Part shown: positions 7,263 through 16,634 of the stretch, in pieces
Layout of the letters: every line of letters begins with the position of its first letter
Position numbering within the stretch: the first letter of the stretch is position 1
NCBI GenBank assembly: GCA_021805245.1
Contig: JAJZFS010000006.1
Location: 1 to 42,867, forward strand
Origin: Pseudomonadota bacterium
GTDB lineage: Bacteria > Pseudomonadota > Alphaproteobacteria > Micavibrionales > UBA2020
DNA: 42,867 bases
Direction of reading: 5' to 3'
Made by a program: the position numbers and the translations under genes
The notes under the pieces: model-generated
Told to the model about the DNA's origin: nothing
The model's input: the letters and a program-made list of their open reading frames with translations, nothing else
Databases searched by the model: none

Positions 7263-8132
7263 TCAAGATGCTTTTCTGTCCGGGATGACGGCTTTTTTGA
7301 AGGTCGTCTGACCGGGATTAATGACCTTGGCAACCTCGCGCGCGGCGGCGTTGGCCAGGTCCTGCGCGTTGGCAAACTTCTTGGGATCGAGCGGCGCGAA
7401 GGCCGTGACTTCGATCGTGACGTTTTTGACCTGCAGGCTCCGCCAGATTTTGCTGATTTTTTTACTGCCATTGTTTATGCGGTAGAGGCTGCGCAATTCT
7501 TTGTCCTTCGCGGCGTCCTTGCCGTTGACGGATTTGATCTGGATGGCGACGGGCTGCACGACGACGTCTTTTTCCAGGCTGACAGGGCGGTTTCTCTTAT
7601 CGACCGCGGCGGCGCCGAACATGAGCGTCAGCAGGCCGGCGTGGAAAAGCTTGACGTCACCGTCGTCGCTCGTCGTCGCTTCGGGGAACATGATGGTGTT
7701 GCGGCCGGCGTTGAAGTTTTTGGCGATTTTGCCGCGCGACTGCGCGTTGAACTCAGGTTTGCGCTCGATGCCGATGAACTTCAGCGCGCGTGCGATCGGC
7801 GCCATGCCAGGCCGTTTGGAGATTTCGCTTTTGCCGACGAAAGAGCCGTTCAGGATCACGCCCGCGGGGATGAAATCCATGGACGATAGGTGGTTGGAGA
7901 GAAACCACACGGGCTTGTCCTGCACCAGCGGCGCGGAGGCTTTGTTGAAGATGACCTTGTAGCCGAAGATCCGGCGCAGGCCGCCGTAAATCATGCCGGG
8001 AATGAAGGTGTCGTTATGCGTCAGCGGGCCGACGACAAGGCCTTGCACGCCCGCCAGCGTGGCGGCGACGGGCAGAAAGACGATGCCTGCCGTGGCTCTT
8101 GTAAGCGCGCGTAAATTCTTCCTGATCTGCAT
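7263..8132 (-). CDS. PlsC-type 1-acylglycerol-3-phosphate acyltransferase
   Basis: Transfers an acyl chain to a glycerophospholipid precursor at the inner membrane. The acyltransferase motif NHLSSMD gives H81 and D86 (HX4D). GSFVGKSEISKRP follows as motif II, IERKP carries motif-II arginines, and FPEATTS (149-155) is motif III. A hydrophobic N-terminal stretch (~15-38) may anchor it. Length 289. It starts 15 bases after the ilvE stop on the same strand, with AGAGGAT upstream of the ATG, so the two are probably co-transcribed although unrelated in pathway. Ornithine-lipid or other acceptor specificity cannot be excluded. Confidence 0.85.
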   Translation of the reverse strand: MQIRKNLRALTRATAGIVFLPVAATLAGVQGLVVGPLTHNDTFIPGMIYGGLRRIFGYKVIFNKASAPLVQDKPVWFLSNHLSSMDFIPAGVILNGSFVGKSEISKRPGMAPIARALKFIGIERKPEFNAQSRGKIAKNFNAGRNTIMFPEATTSDDGDVKLFHAGLLTLMFGAAAVDKRNRPVSLEKDVVVQPVAIQIKSVNGKDAAKDKELRSLYRINNGSKKISKIWRSLQVKNVTIEVTAFAPLDPKKFANAQDLANAAAREVAKVINPGQTTFKKAVIPDRKAS

Positions 8133-8147
8133 CCGTTGTATCCTCTT

Positions 8148-9032
8148 TTATGCGGCGGGAGCTGTCCGTACCAGCGTGCCATAGGCATCGCGCAGCAGCC
8201 TGGTGACGGGGCCGACCTGATAGGTCGTCTCGTCGATTTTGCCGATGGGCGTGATCTCTGCGGCGGTGCCGGTGGCGAAGCATTCCTGCGCTGTTTTCAA
8301 CTCTTCCGGCATGATCGCGCGCTCGACGACCTTGATGCCGTTTTTCCGCGCAAGATCCATGACCGTGCGGCGGGTGATGCCGTTGAGAAAGCAATCCGCT
8401 TCCGGTGTGTGCAGCTCGCCGTTCACGACCATAAAGAAGTTCGCCCCGGTCAACTCGGCGACGCGGCCGCGGTAGTCCAGCATCAGCGCGTCGGTAAATC
8501 CGGCGCGTTCGGACTCATGTTTGGAGATCGTGCAGATCATGTAAAGGCCGCAGGCCTTGGCATGCACCGGCGCGGAGTCGGACGGCGGGCGGCGCCAGCG
8601 CGAGGTTTTCAGCGTTATGCCTTTTTCCTGCGCCTCGGCGGAGAAATAGCTGCCCCAGTCCCAGGCCGCGATGCCAACGTGGATTTTGGTTTGCTGCGCC
8701 GCGACACCCATTTGTTCCGCGCCGCGCCAGGCCAGCGGACGGATGTAGCCGTTGACGACGTTGTTGGCCTTTACGGCCTCCATGCAGGCGGCACTGAGTT
8801 CGTCCGCCGTGTAAGGGCATTTCATATCCATAATTTTACAGCCTTCGATCAGGCGCGCGCTATGCTCCTTCAGCTTGAAGGGATGGCCGTTATAGGCGCG
8901 GATCCCCTCGAAAACGCCGCTGCCGTAGTGCAACGCATGGGTCAGAAAATGCACTTTTGCTTCGCGCCAGGGGACCATTTTGCCGTCAACCCAGATAAAT
9001 CCATCGCGGTCATCGTATGGGATGGTTGCCAT
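8148..9032 (-). CDS. ilvE: Branched-chain amino-acid aminotransferase
   Basis: PLP enzyme interconverting Leu, Ile and Val with their 2-oxo acids. Fold-type IV: substrate-side ALHYGSGVFEGIRAY (33-47), PLP lysine K159 in SAPVHAKACGLYM, GRVAELTGANFF, and the phosphate-binding ATGTAAEITPI near the end. Length 294 and the lysine position match the E. coli enzyme. AGGAAAC precedes the ATG at 9032. It heads a short minus-strand operon with the acyltransferase gene and stands divergent from a two-component system. The valine-degrading hydrolase at 5656 lies nearby but on the other strand. Confidence 0.94.
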   Translation of the reverse strand: MATIPYDDRDGFIWVDGKMVPWREAKVHFLTHALHYGSGVFEGIRAYNGHPFKLKEHSARLIEGCKIMDMKCPYTADELSAACMEAVKANNVVNGYIRPLAWRGAEQMGVAAQQTKIHVGIAAWDWGSYFSAEAQEKGITLKTSRWRRPPSDSAPVHAKACGLYMICTISKHESERAGFTDALMLDYRGRVAELTGANFFMVVNGELHTPEADCFLNGITRRTVMDLARKNGIKVVERAIMPEELKTAQECFATGTAAEITPIGKIDETTYQVGPVTRLLRDAYGTLVRTAPAA

Positions 9033-9112
9033 GATTATGTTTCCTGTCTAAATTTGACTTTGATTTCTACAGGATATTCGTATGTGTTTCCACCCCCAAC
9101 TTATTAATTATT

Positions 9113-9850
9113 ATGTCTAATAAAAACCCACAAAGCGACCGCCTCAGCCGTCTTTCCGAACTGCCGCATGTGCTGGTGGTGGATGATGACGAGCGCCTGC
9201 GGCAGCTGTTGTCGCAGTTTCTGGTGGAAAGCGGGTTTCTGGTGACGACGGCGGTCGATGCGGCGGACGCACGGAACAAGCTGAAATATCTGGAATACGA
9301 CCTGATCGTCATGGACGTGATGATGCCGGGCGAGGACGGTTTCGCGCTAACCAAGTCCCTCAAGGCGGACAAGCTGCAAACGCCGGTGCTGCTGCTGACC
9401 GCGCGCAGCGAGACGGAGGACCGTATCGAGGGACTGGAAGCGGGCGCGGACGATTATCTGCCCAAGCCGTTCGAGCCGCGCGAATTGTTGCTCCGGTTGC
9501 ATGCCATTTTGCGCCGCGTCGCCGCCGCGCCGGCGCGGATGGAGGCTGCGTTGCGCTGCGGAAAATGGACGCTCGATCTTGCGCGCGGCGAACTGGTCGA
9601 TGACGATGAACGTCTGCCGCTGACGCAGGTGGAGCATAATTTGCTCAAAGCGCTGGCGGGACGCAAGGGCGAGGTCGTCGGACGCGAGGAACTGGCGCAA
9701 CTGTGCGGCATCGACGCCGCGGACATCGGAACCTTGCGCACCATCGATGTGCAGGTGACGCGTCTGCGCAAAAAGCTCGAGGAAGACCCGAAGATGCCCA
9801 AATATCTCCAGACCGTGCGCGGCAAGGGATATGTGCTGTGGGCGGATTGA
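9113..9850 (+). CDS. OmpR-family response regulator
   Basis: DNA-binding partner of the kinase that follows. The receiver domain (18-135) has acidic pocket VVDDDE (23-28), phospho-acceptor D68 in IVMDVMMP, T96 in LLTARS and K118 in LPKPF. The winged helix (~145-243) ends in QVTRLRKKLEEDP and TVRGKGYVLW, as in OmpR/PhoB. No ribosome-binding site is visible before the ATG at 9113 (TTATTAATTATT), and no other start fits, so the mRNA may be leaderless or its initiation SD-independent. The kinase gene begins 13 bases after the stop. The signal sensed is unknown. Confidence 0.93.
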   Translation: MSNKNPQSDRLSRLSELPHVLVVDDDERLRQLLSQFLVESGFLVTTAVDAADARNKLKYLEYDLIVMDVMMPGEDGFALTKSLKADKLQTPVLLLTARSETEDRIEGLEAGADDYLPKPFEPRELLLRLHAILRRVAAAPARMEAALRCGKWTLDLARGELVDDDERLPLTQVEHNLLKALAGRKGEVVGREELAQLCGIDAADIGTLRTIDVQVTRLRKKLEEDPKMPKYLQTVRGKGYVLWAD

Positions 9851-9863
9851 GGATAATTGACTG

Positions 9864-11204
9864 ATGGCTTACCGCTGGAAAACGATCAAGCAGAAAGTTC
9901 TTCCGCGTTCGCTCTACGGGCGGTCGCTGATGATCATCGTCGTGCCGATCATGCTGATCCAGATCATCGTCGCCTACATCTTCATCAGCCAGCCGTGGGA
10001 GCGGGTGAGCAACGCGCTGGTATCCTCGCTGTCGGGGGAGATCCGCATGGTTATCGGCGAGATTCGCATGGCGCCGACCAATGCCGACGTGCAGAAGATC
10101 ATTGACATGGCGGGGCAGAACCTCGGCTTGCAAATCTCCATCGAGGGCAAGCGGGAAGCCGCCCGTCACGCGATCTTTTTTGACGGCATCACATGGTACA
10201 GCGTCGAGACGAAGCTGCAAAAATATCTGCAACGGACGCTGTCCGAGCCTTTCACCATCGTCGACCACCCGAAGCAAAGGCAATTCGAGGTCGATGTGCA
10301 GATCGACCATCATCGCGTCGTCAGGTTCCTGAGTTCCGACGACCGCCTGATGGATCCGCGCATGTATATCTTCATTCTCTGGTTGATCGGCAGTTCGGTT
10401 TTCCTCATGGCGGTGGCGGTGATTTTCATGCGCAACCAGATCCGCCCGATCCACCGGCTCGCGCTGGCCGCGGAAAAACTGGGCAAGGGGCAGGACCTTG
10501 CGACCTTCAAGGTCGAGGGCGCGCGCGAGGTGCGCCAGGCAGGAAGGGCGTTCCTCGATATGCGCGACCGCATCCGCCGCCAGATCGACCAGCGCACGGC
10601 GATGCTGGCGGGCGTGAGCCATGATTTGCGCACGCCCCTGACGCGCATGAAGCTGCAACTGGCCATGCAGAAAGATTCTGCCGGCAGCGACGAGTTGCGG
10701 CAGGATCTCGACGAGATGGAGAAAATGCTCGAAGGCTATCTTGCCTTCGCGCGCGGCAGCGGCAACGAGCCGACGGAACTGGTCGATATGCGCTCCGTTC
10801 TCGCCCGCATCGCCGCGAACGCGCGGCGGCAGGGCGCTGATATCACGGAAAACTATGTCGACCATGCACCCTTGCGCGCGCGCCCCGTGGCGATCGAGCG
10901 CGCGCTCGGCAATATCGTCAGCAACGCCTGCAAATACGCGACCCATGTCCGTATTGGCCTGACAACCGAGCCGGAAGCGGTCGAGATCACGGTCGACGAC
11001 GACGGGCCGGGCATTCCGGTGGAGCAACACGCCGAGGTTTTCAAACCGTTTTACCGCCTTGAAAAATCGCGCAACCAGAAAACCGGCGGCGTCGGGCTGG
11101 GATTGTCTATCGCGCAAGATATCATCCACGCCCACGGCGGCGAGGTGTCGCTCGCCGATAGCGACATGGGCGGGTTGCGGGTGATTGTCCGTTTACCGGT
11201 TTAG
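9864..11204 (+). CDS. EnvZ-like sensor histidine kinase
   Basis: Inner-membrane kinase for the preceding regulator. Transmembrane segments ~22-42 and ~167-189 enclose a ~125-residue periplasmic sensor domain; HAMP ~190-243; H-box VSHDLRTPLTRMK with phospho-acceptor H253; N-box NIVSNACKYA (N355); D-box VDDDGPGIP; G-box GGVGLGLSIA. This is the EnvZ/RstB arrangement, with the short HDLRTPLTR dimerisation helix. The ribosome site GAGGATA lies in the 13-base gap after the regulator. It ends 3 bases from the convergent proC stop, with no terminator between them. Confidence 0.93.
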   Translation: MAYRWKTIKQKVLPRSLYGRSLMIIVVPIMLIQIIVAYIFISQPWERVSNALVSSLSGEIRMVIGEIRMAPTNADVQKIIDMAGQNLGLQISIEGKREAARHAIFFDGITWYSVETKLQKYLQRTLSEPFTIVDHPKQRQFEVDVQIDHHRVVRFLSSDDRLMDPRMYIFILWLIGSSVFLMAVAVIFMRNQIRPIHRLALAAEKLGKGQDLATFKVEGAREVRQAGRAFLDMRDRIRRQIDQRTAMLAGVSHDLRTPLTRMKLQLAMQKDSAGSDELRQDLDEMEKMLEGYLAFARGSGNEPTELVDMRSVLARIAANARRQGADITENYVDHAPLRARPVAIERALGNIVSNACKYATHVRIGLTTEPEAVEITVDDDGPGIPVEQHAEVFKPFYRLEKSRNQKTGGVGLGLSIAQDIIHAHGGEVSLADSDMGGLRVIVRLPV

Positions 11205-11207
11205 GTT

Positions 11208-11975
11208 TTAGCGCGAAAGGTCTTCCGCCCGACGGGTCGCGGCTTTGAGGGCGCGGTTGAACAAGTCTTGAATCCCCGCATCGGACATCAGAACTTTCAG
11301 CGCGGCTTCGGTCGTGCCGCCGGGGCTGGTGACGTTTTTGCGCAAGGTTGCGGCATCCGTGGCTGCATCCGCTTCCGTCAGCGCGGCCGCACCGATGACC
11401 GTTTGCCGCGCGAGTTTTTCGGCCATGTCTTCACTCAGCCCTATTGCCACGCCCGTTTTCGCCAGCGTTTCGATGAGCAAAAAGATATAAGCGGGGCCGG
11501 AGCCGGAAAGGGCAGTCACGGGATTGAGCAGGGATTCTTCCTTCGCCCACAAAACTTCGCCCACCGCGCCGAGCAGTTTCGTCGCTTTGTCTTTTTCCGC
11601 CGCGCTGACGTTTTTGCTGGCCGCGGCAACGGTGATGCCCTTGCCGATGGCGGCGGGCGTGTTGGGCATGGCGCGGACGATCTTTGCTCCCGTGCCGAGG
11701 TGCTGTTCGAAAAACGCAATCGGTTTTCCGGCGGCGATGGTCACGAAGAGCGCGTCGGGATAGGCTTGATAATCGTCCACCATGTCGGGCAGGGTTTGCG
11801 GCTTGACGGCAAAGACGATGACGTCGGGTTTAAACTCTTTGGAAATGTCGGTGAAGGATTTTATCGACGAGGCAACGGGATCGACGATCACCAGTTTGTC
11901 GCAGATGTTTTTATCCTGCCAGCGCCGCGCCATGGCGCCGCCCATCTTGCCGCAACCGATAAGCAGGACGTTCAA
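11208..11975 (-). CDS. proC: Pyrroline-5-carboxylate reductase
   Basis: Last step of proline synthesis: NAD(P)H-dependent reduction of pyrroline-5-carboxylate. Rossmann start VLLIGCGKMGGAMA (3-16), VRAMPNTPAAIGKG, and the family signature ALSGSGPAYIFLLIETLA. Length 255, slightly shorter than the usual 265-275. Its ATG overlaps the ybjN-like stop by 4 bases (ATGA), so it is translationally coupled as the last gene of a three-gene operon, an arrangement known in other alphaproteobacteria. Confidence 0.95.
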   Translation of the reverse strand: MNVLLIGCGKMGGAMARRWQDKNICDKLVIVDPVASSIKSFTDISKEFKPDVIVFAVKPQTLPDMVDDYQAYPDALFVTIAAGKPIAFFEQHLGTGAKIVRAMPNTPAAIGKGITVAAASKNVSAAEKDKATKLLGAVGEVLWAKEESLLNPVTALSGSGPAYIFLLIETLAKTGVAIGLSEDMAEKLARQTVIGAAALTEADAATDAATLRKNVTSPGGTTEAALKVLMSDAGIQDLFNRALKAATRRAEDLSR

Positions 11976-12478
11976 GCTTCACCGATGGTTTCAAAGACCG
12001 CGGCGTTAAGGTCGTCGTGCAGCCGGACGTCGCCCGCCGCCGCGAGGCGGAAGGTCGAGTTGAAACGGTTGCATTCGGCCACGGCGATGTCGAGCACGTC
12101 GGCGACGAGGTCGATGGCGATGCCCGAAGGAACCATGCGCAGCAGCAGCGTGTGGCGGAAGGTCGGGAACATGTTCTGGTTCGCGAGGTCGAAGTGGCCG
12201 AGCCAGAGGTTCTGGTTGATTTTTTCCAGCGCGACGGCGGCCATTTCGTAGCTGGCGGCGGGAATCTCGATCGGCAGCGAGCAGGAGATCAGCAGCGCCG
12301 AAAATTCGTCCTGCCATTCGAGGCAGACGCTGATGTTTGCCACTTGTCCCGGCAGCGACATGTCGAGCGTGCAGTCGTCGTGGCGGATGAAGTCCCAGCC
12401 TTTGGTTTCGGCGAGTTCCTCGACCATGTCGACGGGGTTGTTGCTGTCGTGGGAAAGTTCAAACGGGGCGCCGATCAT
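11972..12478 (-). CDS. YbjN-domain protein
   Basis: A 168-residue cytoplasmic protein of the YbjN family, whose fold resembles type III secretion chaperones and whose biochemical role is unsettled. Visible features are the N-terminal FELSHDSNNPVDMVEELAE, the core FSALLISCSLPIEIP, and the YbjN-typical LEKINQNLWLGHFDLA, followed by a helix of MVPSGIAIDLVADVLDIAV. It overlaps the upstream ubiK-like gene and downstream proC by 4 bases each (ATGA), implying coupled translation of all three. Confidence 0.88.
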   Translation of the reverse strand: MIGAPFELSHDSNNPVDMVEELAETKGWDFIRHDDCTLDMSLPGQVANISVCLEWQDEFSALLISCSLPIEIPAASYEMAAVALEKINQNLWLGHFDLANQNMFPTFRHTLLLRMVPSGIAIDLVADVLDIAVAECNRFNSTFRLAAAGDVRLHDDLNAAVFETIGEA

Positions 12479-12768
12479 TTCTTCGCTCCCTTCGTCTTTT
12501 GGGTTTTTGCCGTTTTCGGCTTTTGTCCCTTCAGGCTTTTTTCGAGTTCGGCGAGCCGTTTTTCCAGCGCAACCTGCCGTTCGCGGGCTTTTTGCGCCAG
12601 CGCTTCGACCTGATCGAATTCATCGCGGGTGACAAGGTCCATTTCGGCCAGAAACCCGTTGACGAGGGCTTTGACCTGGCCGCGGATTGCGCCAAACGAT
12701 TGCGCGGCACCGCCGGCCATTTTGGCCAAATCGTCCATAAATTTGAGGTTATCGCGGCTACTTCTCAT
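12475..12768 (-). CDS. ubiK: UbiK/BMFP-type accessory factor
   Basis: A 97-residue coiled-coil protein of the BMFP/YqiC family. In E. coli UbiK supports the aerobic ubiquinone synthesis complex and associates with lipids. Residues 10-45 form an amphipathic helix (DDLAKMAGGAAQSFGAIRGQ), ~45-78 a heptad coiled coil (FDQVEALAQKARERQVALEK), and the last ~20 residues a Lys/Thr-rich tail. GGTGAG precedes the ATG at 12768; an internal ATG at residue 11 is less likely. First gene of the ubiK-ybjN-proC operon. Family call is good; the ubiquinone role is transferred from E. coli. Confidence 0.82.
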   Translation of the reverse strand: MRSSRDNLKFMDDLAKMAGGAAQSFGAIRGQVKALVNGFLAEMDLVTRDEFDQVEALAQKARERQVALEKRLAELEKSLKGQKPKTAKTQKTKGAKK

Positions 12769-12927
12769 AATATCTCACCAAGTTTTTTGCCTTTCTATCA
12801 CGGGATGGATAGTTTATGCAATGTTTTAATCTTTTTATCGCTCTGTGCATAGCAATCTCGTGACGCGACCCGTGAGTTTCGCTAGGGTGATTTCCGACCT
12901 TATTAGACAATATAGTTATGTAAACAC

Positions 12928-13728
12928 ATGATTCCTTATCCCAAGATTGACCCGATCGCCATTCATTTTACGGCAAAATATGGCATCCGTTGGTACGCGC
13001 TGGCCTATCTCACCGGATTTCTGGGGGGGTGGTATTATGCGGGGCGCCTCGCCGACCGTGATCCGGGCCACCGCCCGAGCCGCGAAGATATAGATAATGT
13101 CTTGCCGCTGTTGGTGCTGGGCGTGATTCTCGGCGGGCGCACGGGTTACGTGCTGTTCTACAACTTCGACTATTACATGGCGCACCCTTTGCGGATTCCC
13201 GCTATCTGGGAGGGCGGCATGTCGTTCCACGGCGGCCTGCTGGGCGTCGTTGCCGTTGTTCTTCTCTATGCGCGCAGGCACAAGTTTTCCCCGTGGGCGC
13301 TGGGCGACATTCTCGCCTGCGTGACACCGATCGGCCTCTTCTTCGGCCGGATCGCCAACTTTATCAACGGCGAGCTTTTCGGCCGCGTCTCGACGGTACC
13401 GTGGGCGATGGTGTTTCCGCAAGGCGGGCCGTTTCCGCGTCATCCGAGCCAGCTTTATGAGGCGTGTCTTGAAGGCGTCTGCCTTTTTACCGTTCTTTAT
13501 TTGGCCGCGCGCAAACCGTCCGTCCGCCATACGGAAGGATTGCTGTTCGGCATGTTCGTGACAGGATATGGTTTGTGCCGGTTCCTCGCCGAGTTTTTCC
13601 GCGAACCCGACCGGCAGATCGGATTCATCTTCCAGTACTTCACCATGGGGCAGGTGTTGTCCCTGCCGATGATTGTTGTAGGGCTTTATATCATTCATTA
13701 TGCAAGAAAACGTCAAAAGAAAGCATAA
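12928..13728 (+). CDS. lgt: Prolipoprotein diacylglyceryl transferase
   Basis: Inner-membrane enzyme that attaches diacylglycerol from phosphatidylglycerol to the lipobox Cys of prolipoproteins. The 266 residues show about seven hydrophobic segments; H101 in MSFHGGLLG; and the Lgt signature GRIANFINGELFGR (140-153) with R141, N144 and E149. HPSQLYEA follows, as in all Lgts. The ribosome site before 12928 is weak. The end overlaps the next gene (midA) by 29 bases. The lipoprotein at 1993-2532 would be a substrate. Confidence 0.96.
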   Translation: MIPYPKIDPIAIHFTAKYGIRWYALAYLTGFLGGWYYAGRLADRDPGHRPSREDIDNVLPLLVLGVILGGRTGYVLFYNFDYYMAHPLRIPAIWEGGMSFHGGLLGVVAVVLLYARRHKFSPWALGDILACVTPIGLFFGRIANFINGELFGRVSTVPWAMVFPQGGPFPRHPSQLYEACLEGVCLFTVLYLAARKPSVRHTEGLLFGMFVTGYGLCRFLAEFFREPDRQIGFIFQYFTMGQVLSLPMIVVGLYIIHYARKRQKKA

Positions 13729-14839
13729 AGGGGAAAACCCCGTACACGACGAGATCGCTGCCGAAATCATGGCGCGCGGTCCGATAACGATGGCGGAGTA
13801 TATGGAGCGCGCTGTCTCCGCCTATTACAAGACGCAGGAGCCTTTCGGCGTGGAGGGTGATTTCACCACCGCGCCGGAGATCAGCCAGATGTTCGGCGAG
13901 ATGGTCGGCGCGTGGCTCGTGGATGCGTGGATGCAAATGGGGCGGCCGGACAATGTCAAGCTGGTCGAGCTCGGGCCCGGCAAGGGCACGCTTGCGGCAG
14001 ACATCATGCGCACGGTCTCCAACTGGCCGGACTTTAAAAACGCTGTGTCGCTGCATCTGATCGAGACCAGCCCGCGCCTCAAGGAACTGCAGGCGCTGGC
14101 GCTGAAGAATTACAGCGTCGGCTGGTACGACAGTTTCGACGAAGTGCCGCAAGGCGTGTGCTTCGTCGTCGCCAACGAATTTTTCGACGCGCTGCCGATC
14201 CACCAGCTGAAAAAGACCAAGGACGGCTGGTGCGAGCGCCGCATCGGCTACGATGCCGAGCATGACGTTTTTTCCTTCACCACGGCGCCGCTGGAATTCG
14301 CGCTTGATGGCATGATGCCGGAAGATTTTATGAATGCGCTGGAGGGCAGCATTTTCGAGATCAGTCCCGCGTCTCTGGACATCGTGAAGCAGGTGTCGGA
14401 GCGCATCGCGCGGCACGGCGGCGCAGCGCTGATTTTGGATTACGGTCATGCGGAAGCAGGGCTGGGCGATACGTTGCAGGCGGTCGCGCATCACAAATAT
14501 GCCGATGTTCTGGAGGAGCCGGGGTTGCGTGATATTACCGCGCATGTCGATTTCGGAACGCTGAAAGCGGTCGCATCGCAGCAGGCCGTCGTGTCGGGGC
14601 CGGTGACGCAGGGAGAATTTTTGATCGGGCTCGGCATCGAGGCGCGGGCGCAAAGCCTCTGCAAAAAAGCCACGGACGAACAGCGCGAAGACATCACGGC
14701 GGCGCTCTGCCGCCTTGTCGCGCCGAAGGAGATGGGGCGGCTGTTCAAAGTCATGGCCCTGACGTCGCGTGAAAAGCCCATTCAACCCGCAGGGTTCGTG
14801 CCCGCCGGGGGAGAGCATCATGAAACACCTCACGACTGA
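13700..14839 (+). CDS. NDUFAF7/MidA-type SAM-dependent methyltransferase
   Basis: Belongs to the MidA family; the mitochondrial member NDUFAF7 dimethylates an arginine of a complex I subunit during assembly. The N-terminal AAEIMARGPITMAEYM is typical; VELGPGKGTLAADIMR (89-104) is the SAM-binding loop; ANEFFDALPIHQ, LDYGHAE and VLEEPGLRDITAHVDF are further family blocks. 379 residues from the ATG at 13700, which lies inside the lgt end (29-base overlap) with no clear ribosome site, consistent with coupling. It overlaps the following gene by 20 bases. The target in this bacterium is inference. Confidence 0.9.
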   Translation: MQENVKRKHKGENPVHDEIAAEIMARGPITMAEYMERAVSAYYKTQEPFGVEGDFTTAPEISQMFGEMVGAWLVDAWMQMGRPDNVKLVELGPGKGTLAADIMRTVSNWPDFKNAVSLHLIETSPRLKELQALALKNYSVGWYDSFDEVPQGVCFVVANEFFDALPIHQLKKTKDGWCERRIGYDAEHDVFSFTTAPLEFALDGMMPEDFMNALEGSIFEISPASLDIVKQVSERIARHGGAALILDYGHAEAGLGDTLQAVAHHKYADVLEEPGLRDITAHVDFGTLKAVASQQAVVSGPVTQGEFLIGLGIEARAQSLCKKATDEQREDITAALCRLVAPKEMGRLFKVMALTSREKPIQPAGFVPAGGEHHETPHD

Positions 14840-15584
14840 CCTTGCCGCGATACCGTGGGTGCAGCACGGATTTTTCACCCGTGAGGGAGGGGTCAGTAGC
14901 GGGCTTTACACGTCGCTCAACTGCGGCTTCAAAAAAGACGACAAACGGAACAACGTGCGCACGAACCGCGCGCTTGCCGCGGCGGCGCTGGACATCGCGC
15001 CCGACCGCCTTGTCGTCGCTCGCCAGACGCACAGCACCAAGGTTGTTACGGTGCGCAAACCGTGGGTGCCAAAAAATGCGCCGGAAAGTGACGGCATGGT
15101 GACGGCGGAGCGCGGCATGGGGCTCGGCGTCCTCACGGCGGATTGCGTGCCGGTGATGTTTGCTTCCAAAAAAGACAAGATCGTCGGCATCTGCCATGCC
15201 GGATGGAAAGGCGCGTTGGGCGGCGTGCCGGAGCAAGTGGTCGCGGCGATGAAAAGGCGCGGCGCGCCGCCGGAGGATATCGCGGTGGCGATCGGCCCCT
15301 GCATCGGCGCGGATTCATACGAGGTGAGCGGCGCATTCCTGCTGCCGTTTCAAGAGCAGGATGCCGACAACGCGCGGTTTTTCAAACAGTCGCCAAAGTC
15401 TGGGCACCACATTTTCAATTTACCGGGCTACGTGGTGCACCGGTTGAAGAGGGTTGGCATCGAAACAATTTATGAGACACGTCAGGACACACTGACCGGC
15501 GAAGCCTTCTTCAGCAACCGCCGCGCTTATTTGAACGGCGAAAAGGGCTTCGGGCTGCAGATTTCGATTATTTCAATAAAATGA
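14820..15584 (+). CDS. pgeF: PgeF/YfiH laccase-domain protein
   Basis: Family formerly called polyphenol oxidase; in E. coli PgeF removes mis-incorporated L-Ser from peptidoglycan stems, and other members cleave purine nucleosides. Metal ligands are H71 (RQTHSTK), C109 (LTADCVP) and H126 (GICHAGWKG), followed by GPCIGADSYEV. The ATG at 14820 has GGGGGAGA upstream and starts 20 bases before the midA stop; a GTG frame start at 14769 lacks support. 254 residues, a normal length. Third gene of the lgt-midA-pgeF operon. Which of the known activities applies is not decided by sequence. Confidence 0.9.
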   Translation: MKHLTTDLAAIPWVQHGFFTREGGVSSGLYTSLNCGFKKDDKRNNVRTNRALAAAALDIAPDRLVVARQTHSTKVVTVRKPWVPKNAPESDGMVTAERGMGLGVLTADCVPVMFASKKDKIVGICHAGWKGALGGVPEQVVAAMKRRGAPPEDIAVAIGPCIGADSYEVSGAFLLPFQEQDADNARFFKQSPKSGHHIFNLPGYVVHRLKRVGIETIYETRQDTLTGEAFFSNRRAYLNGEKGFGLQISIISIK

Positions 15585-15674
15585 GGCAGTTACAGAGAAG
15601 ACTTCTTTTTTGATTGAAAATTGGCTAATTTAAGGCCGCATTTGGAAACCGGACAAATTATGGGCGAGAAGAAA

Positions 15675-16628
15675 ATGAAATTGATTGCATGTTCCAGCAA
15701 CCAGCCGCTTGCCGCGGCGGTATCGGCTTATCTTGGCATTCCGTTGACGCAGGTCAACCTCAAGCGCTTCGCCGATCAGGAGATCTTCGTTGAAGTGTTG
15801 GAGAACGTGCGCGGCGAGGATGTGTTCGTCGTCCAGTCCACGTCGTACCCCGCCAACGACCACATCATGGAAATGCTGATCATGGTCGACGCGCTCAAGC
15901 GCGGTTCGGCGCGGCGCATCACGACGGTCATGCCCTATTTCGGTTATGCGCGGCAGGACCGCAAGACGGGGTCGCGTTCGCCCATTTCCGCCAAGCTTGT
16001 CGCCAACCTGATCACCGAGGCGGGTGCCGACCGCGTACTGACGCTCGATCTGCACGCCGGCCAGATTCAGGGCTTTTTCGACATTCCGGTGGACAACCTC
16101 TTCGCGGGCACGCCGATTTTCGTGCCCTATGTGCGCCAGACGAAATCGGGCAAGCCGCTGACCGTCGTTTCGCCCGACGTGGGCGGCGTGGTGCGCGCGC
16201 GCGCGCTGGCCAAGCAGCTCGACGCCGGCCTTGCCATCATCGACAAACGCCGCGAGAAAGCGGGCATCTCCGAAGTCATGCACGTGATCGGCGAAGTCGA
16301 CGGGCAGGAATGCATCCTGATCGACGATATGGTCGACAGCGCGGGCACGATCTGCAACGCGGCGGCGGCCCTGATGAAGGAAGGCGCGTCATCCGTCCGC
16401 GCCTTCGCGACGCACGGCGTTCTCTCCGGCAGCGCGATCGACCGCATCGAAAAGTCGCCGCTGACGGAAATGGTCGTCACCGACAGCATCGCCGCGACGC
16501 CCACGACGCGGGCCTGCAAAAAGCTGAAATACCTGCCGGTCGCGCCGCTGATCGGCGAGGCGATCCTGCGCATCAGCGAGGAACGCTCGGTTTCGTCGCT
16601 GTTCGATGCGGTGCCCGCGGGCGCTTAA
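15675..16628 (+). CDS. prs: Ribose-phosphate pyrophosphokinase (PRPP synthetase)
   Basis: Makes PRPP from ribose-5-phosphate and ATP for nucleotides, His and Trp. Conserved blocks: [39 protein letters not shown] (ATP flap), [32 protein letters not shown] and the PRPP loop [12 protein letters not shown] (~215-226). The start at 15675 (MKLIAC) matches the family N-terminus; ATG 15660 and TTG 15621 are also in frame but extend beyond known homologues. 317 residues. It ends 6 bases from the convergent ppiD stop. Confidence 0.95.
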   Translation: MKLIACSSNQPLAAAVSAYLGIPLTQVNLKRFADQEIFVEVLENVRGEDVFVVQSTSYPANDHIMEMLIMVDALKRGSARRITTVMPYFGYARQDRKTGSRSPISAKLVANLITEAGADRVLTLDLHAGQIQGFFDIPVDNLFAGTPIFVPYVRQTKSGKPLTVVSPDVGGVVRARALAKQLDAGLAIIDKRREKAGISEVMHVIGEVDGQECILIDDMVDSAGTICNAAAALMKEGASSVRAFATHGVLSGSAIDRIEKSPLTEMVVTDSIAATPTTRACKKLKYLPVAPLIGEAILRISEERSVSSLFDAVPAGA

Positions 16629-16634
16629 GCTCTC

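Noticed and set aside
9645-11135. 496-codon open frame opposite the histidine kinase
   Set aside because: Shadow of a kinase with all catalytic boxes intact.
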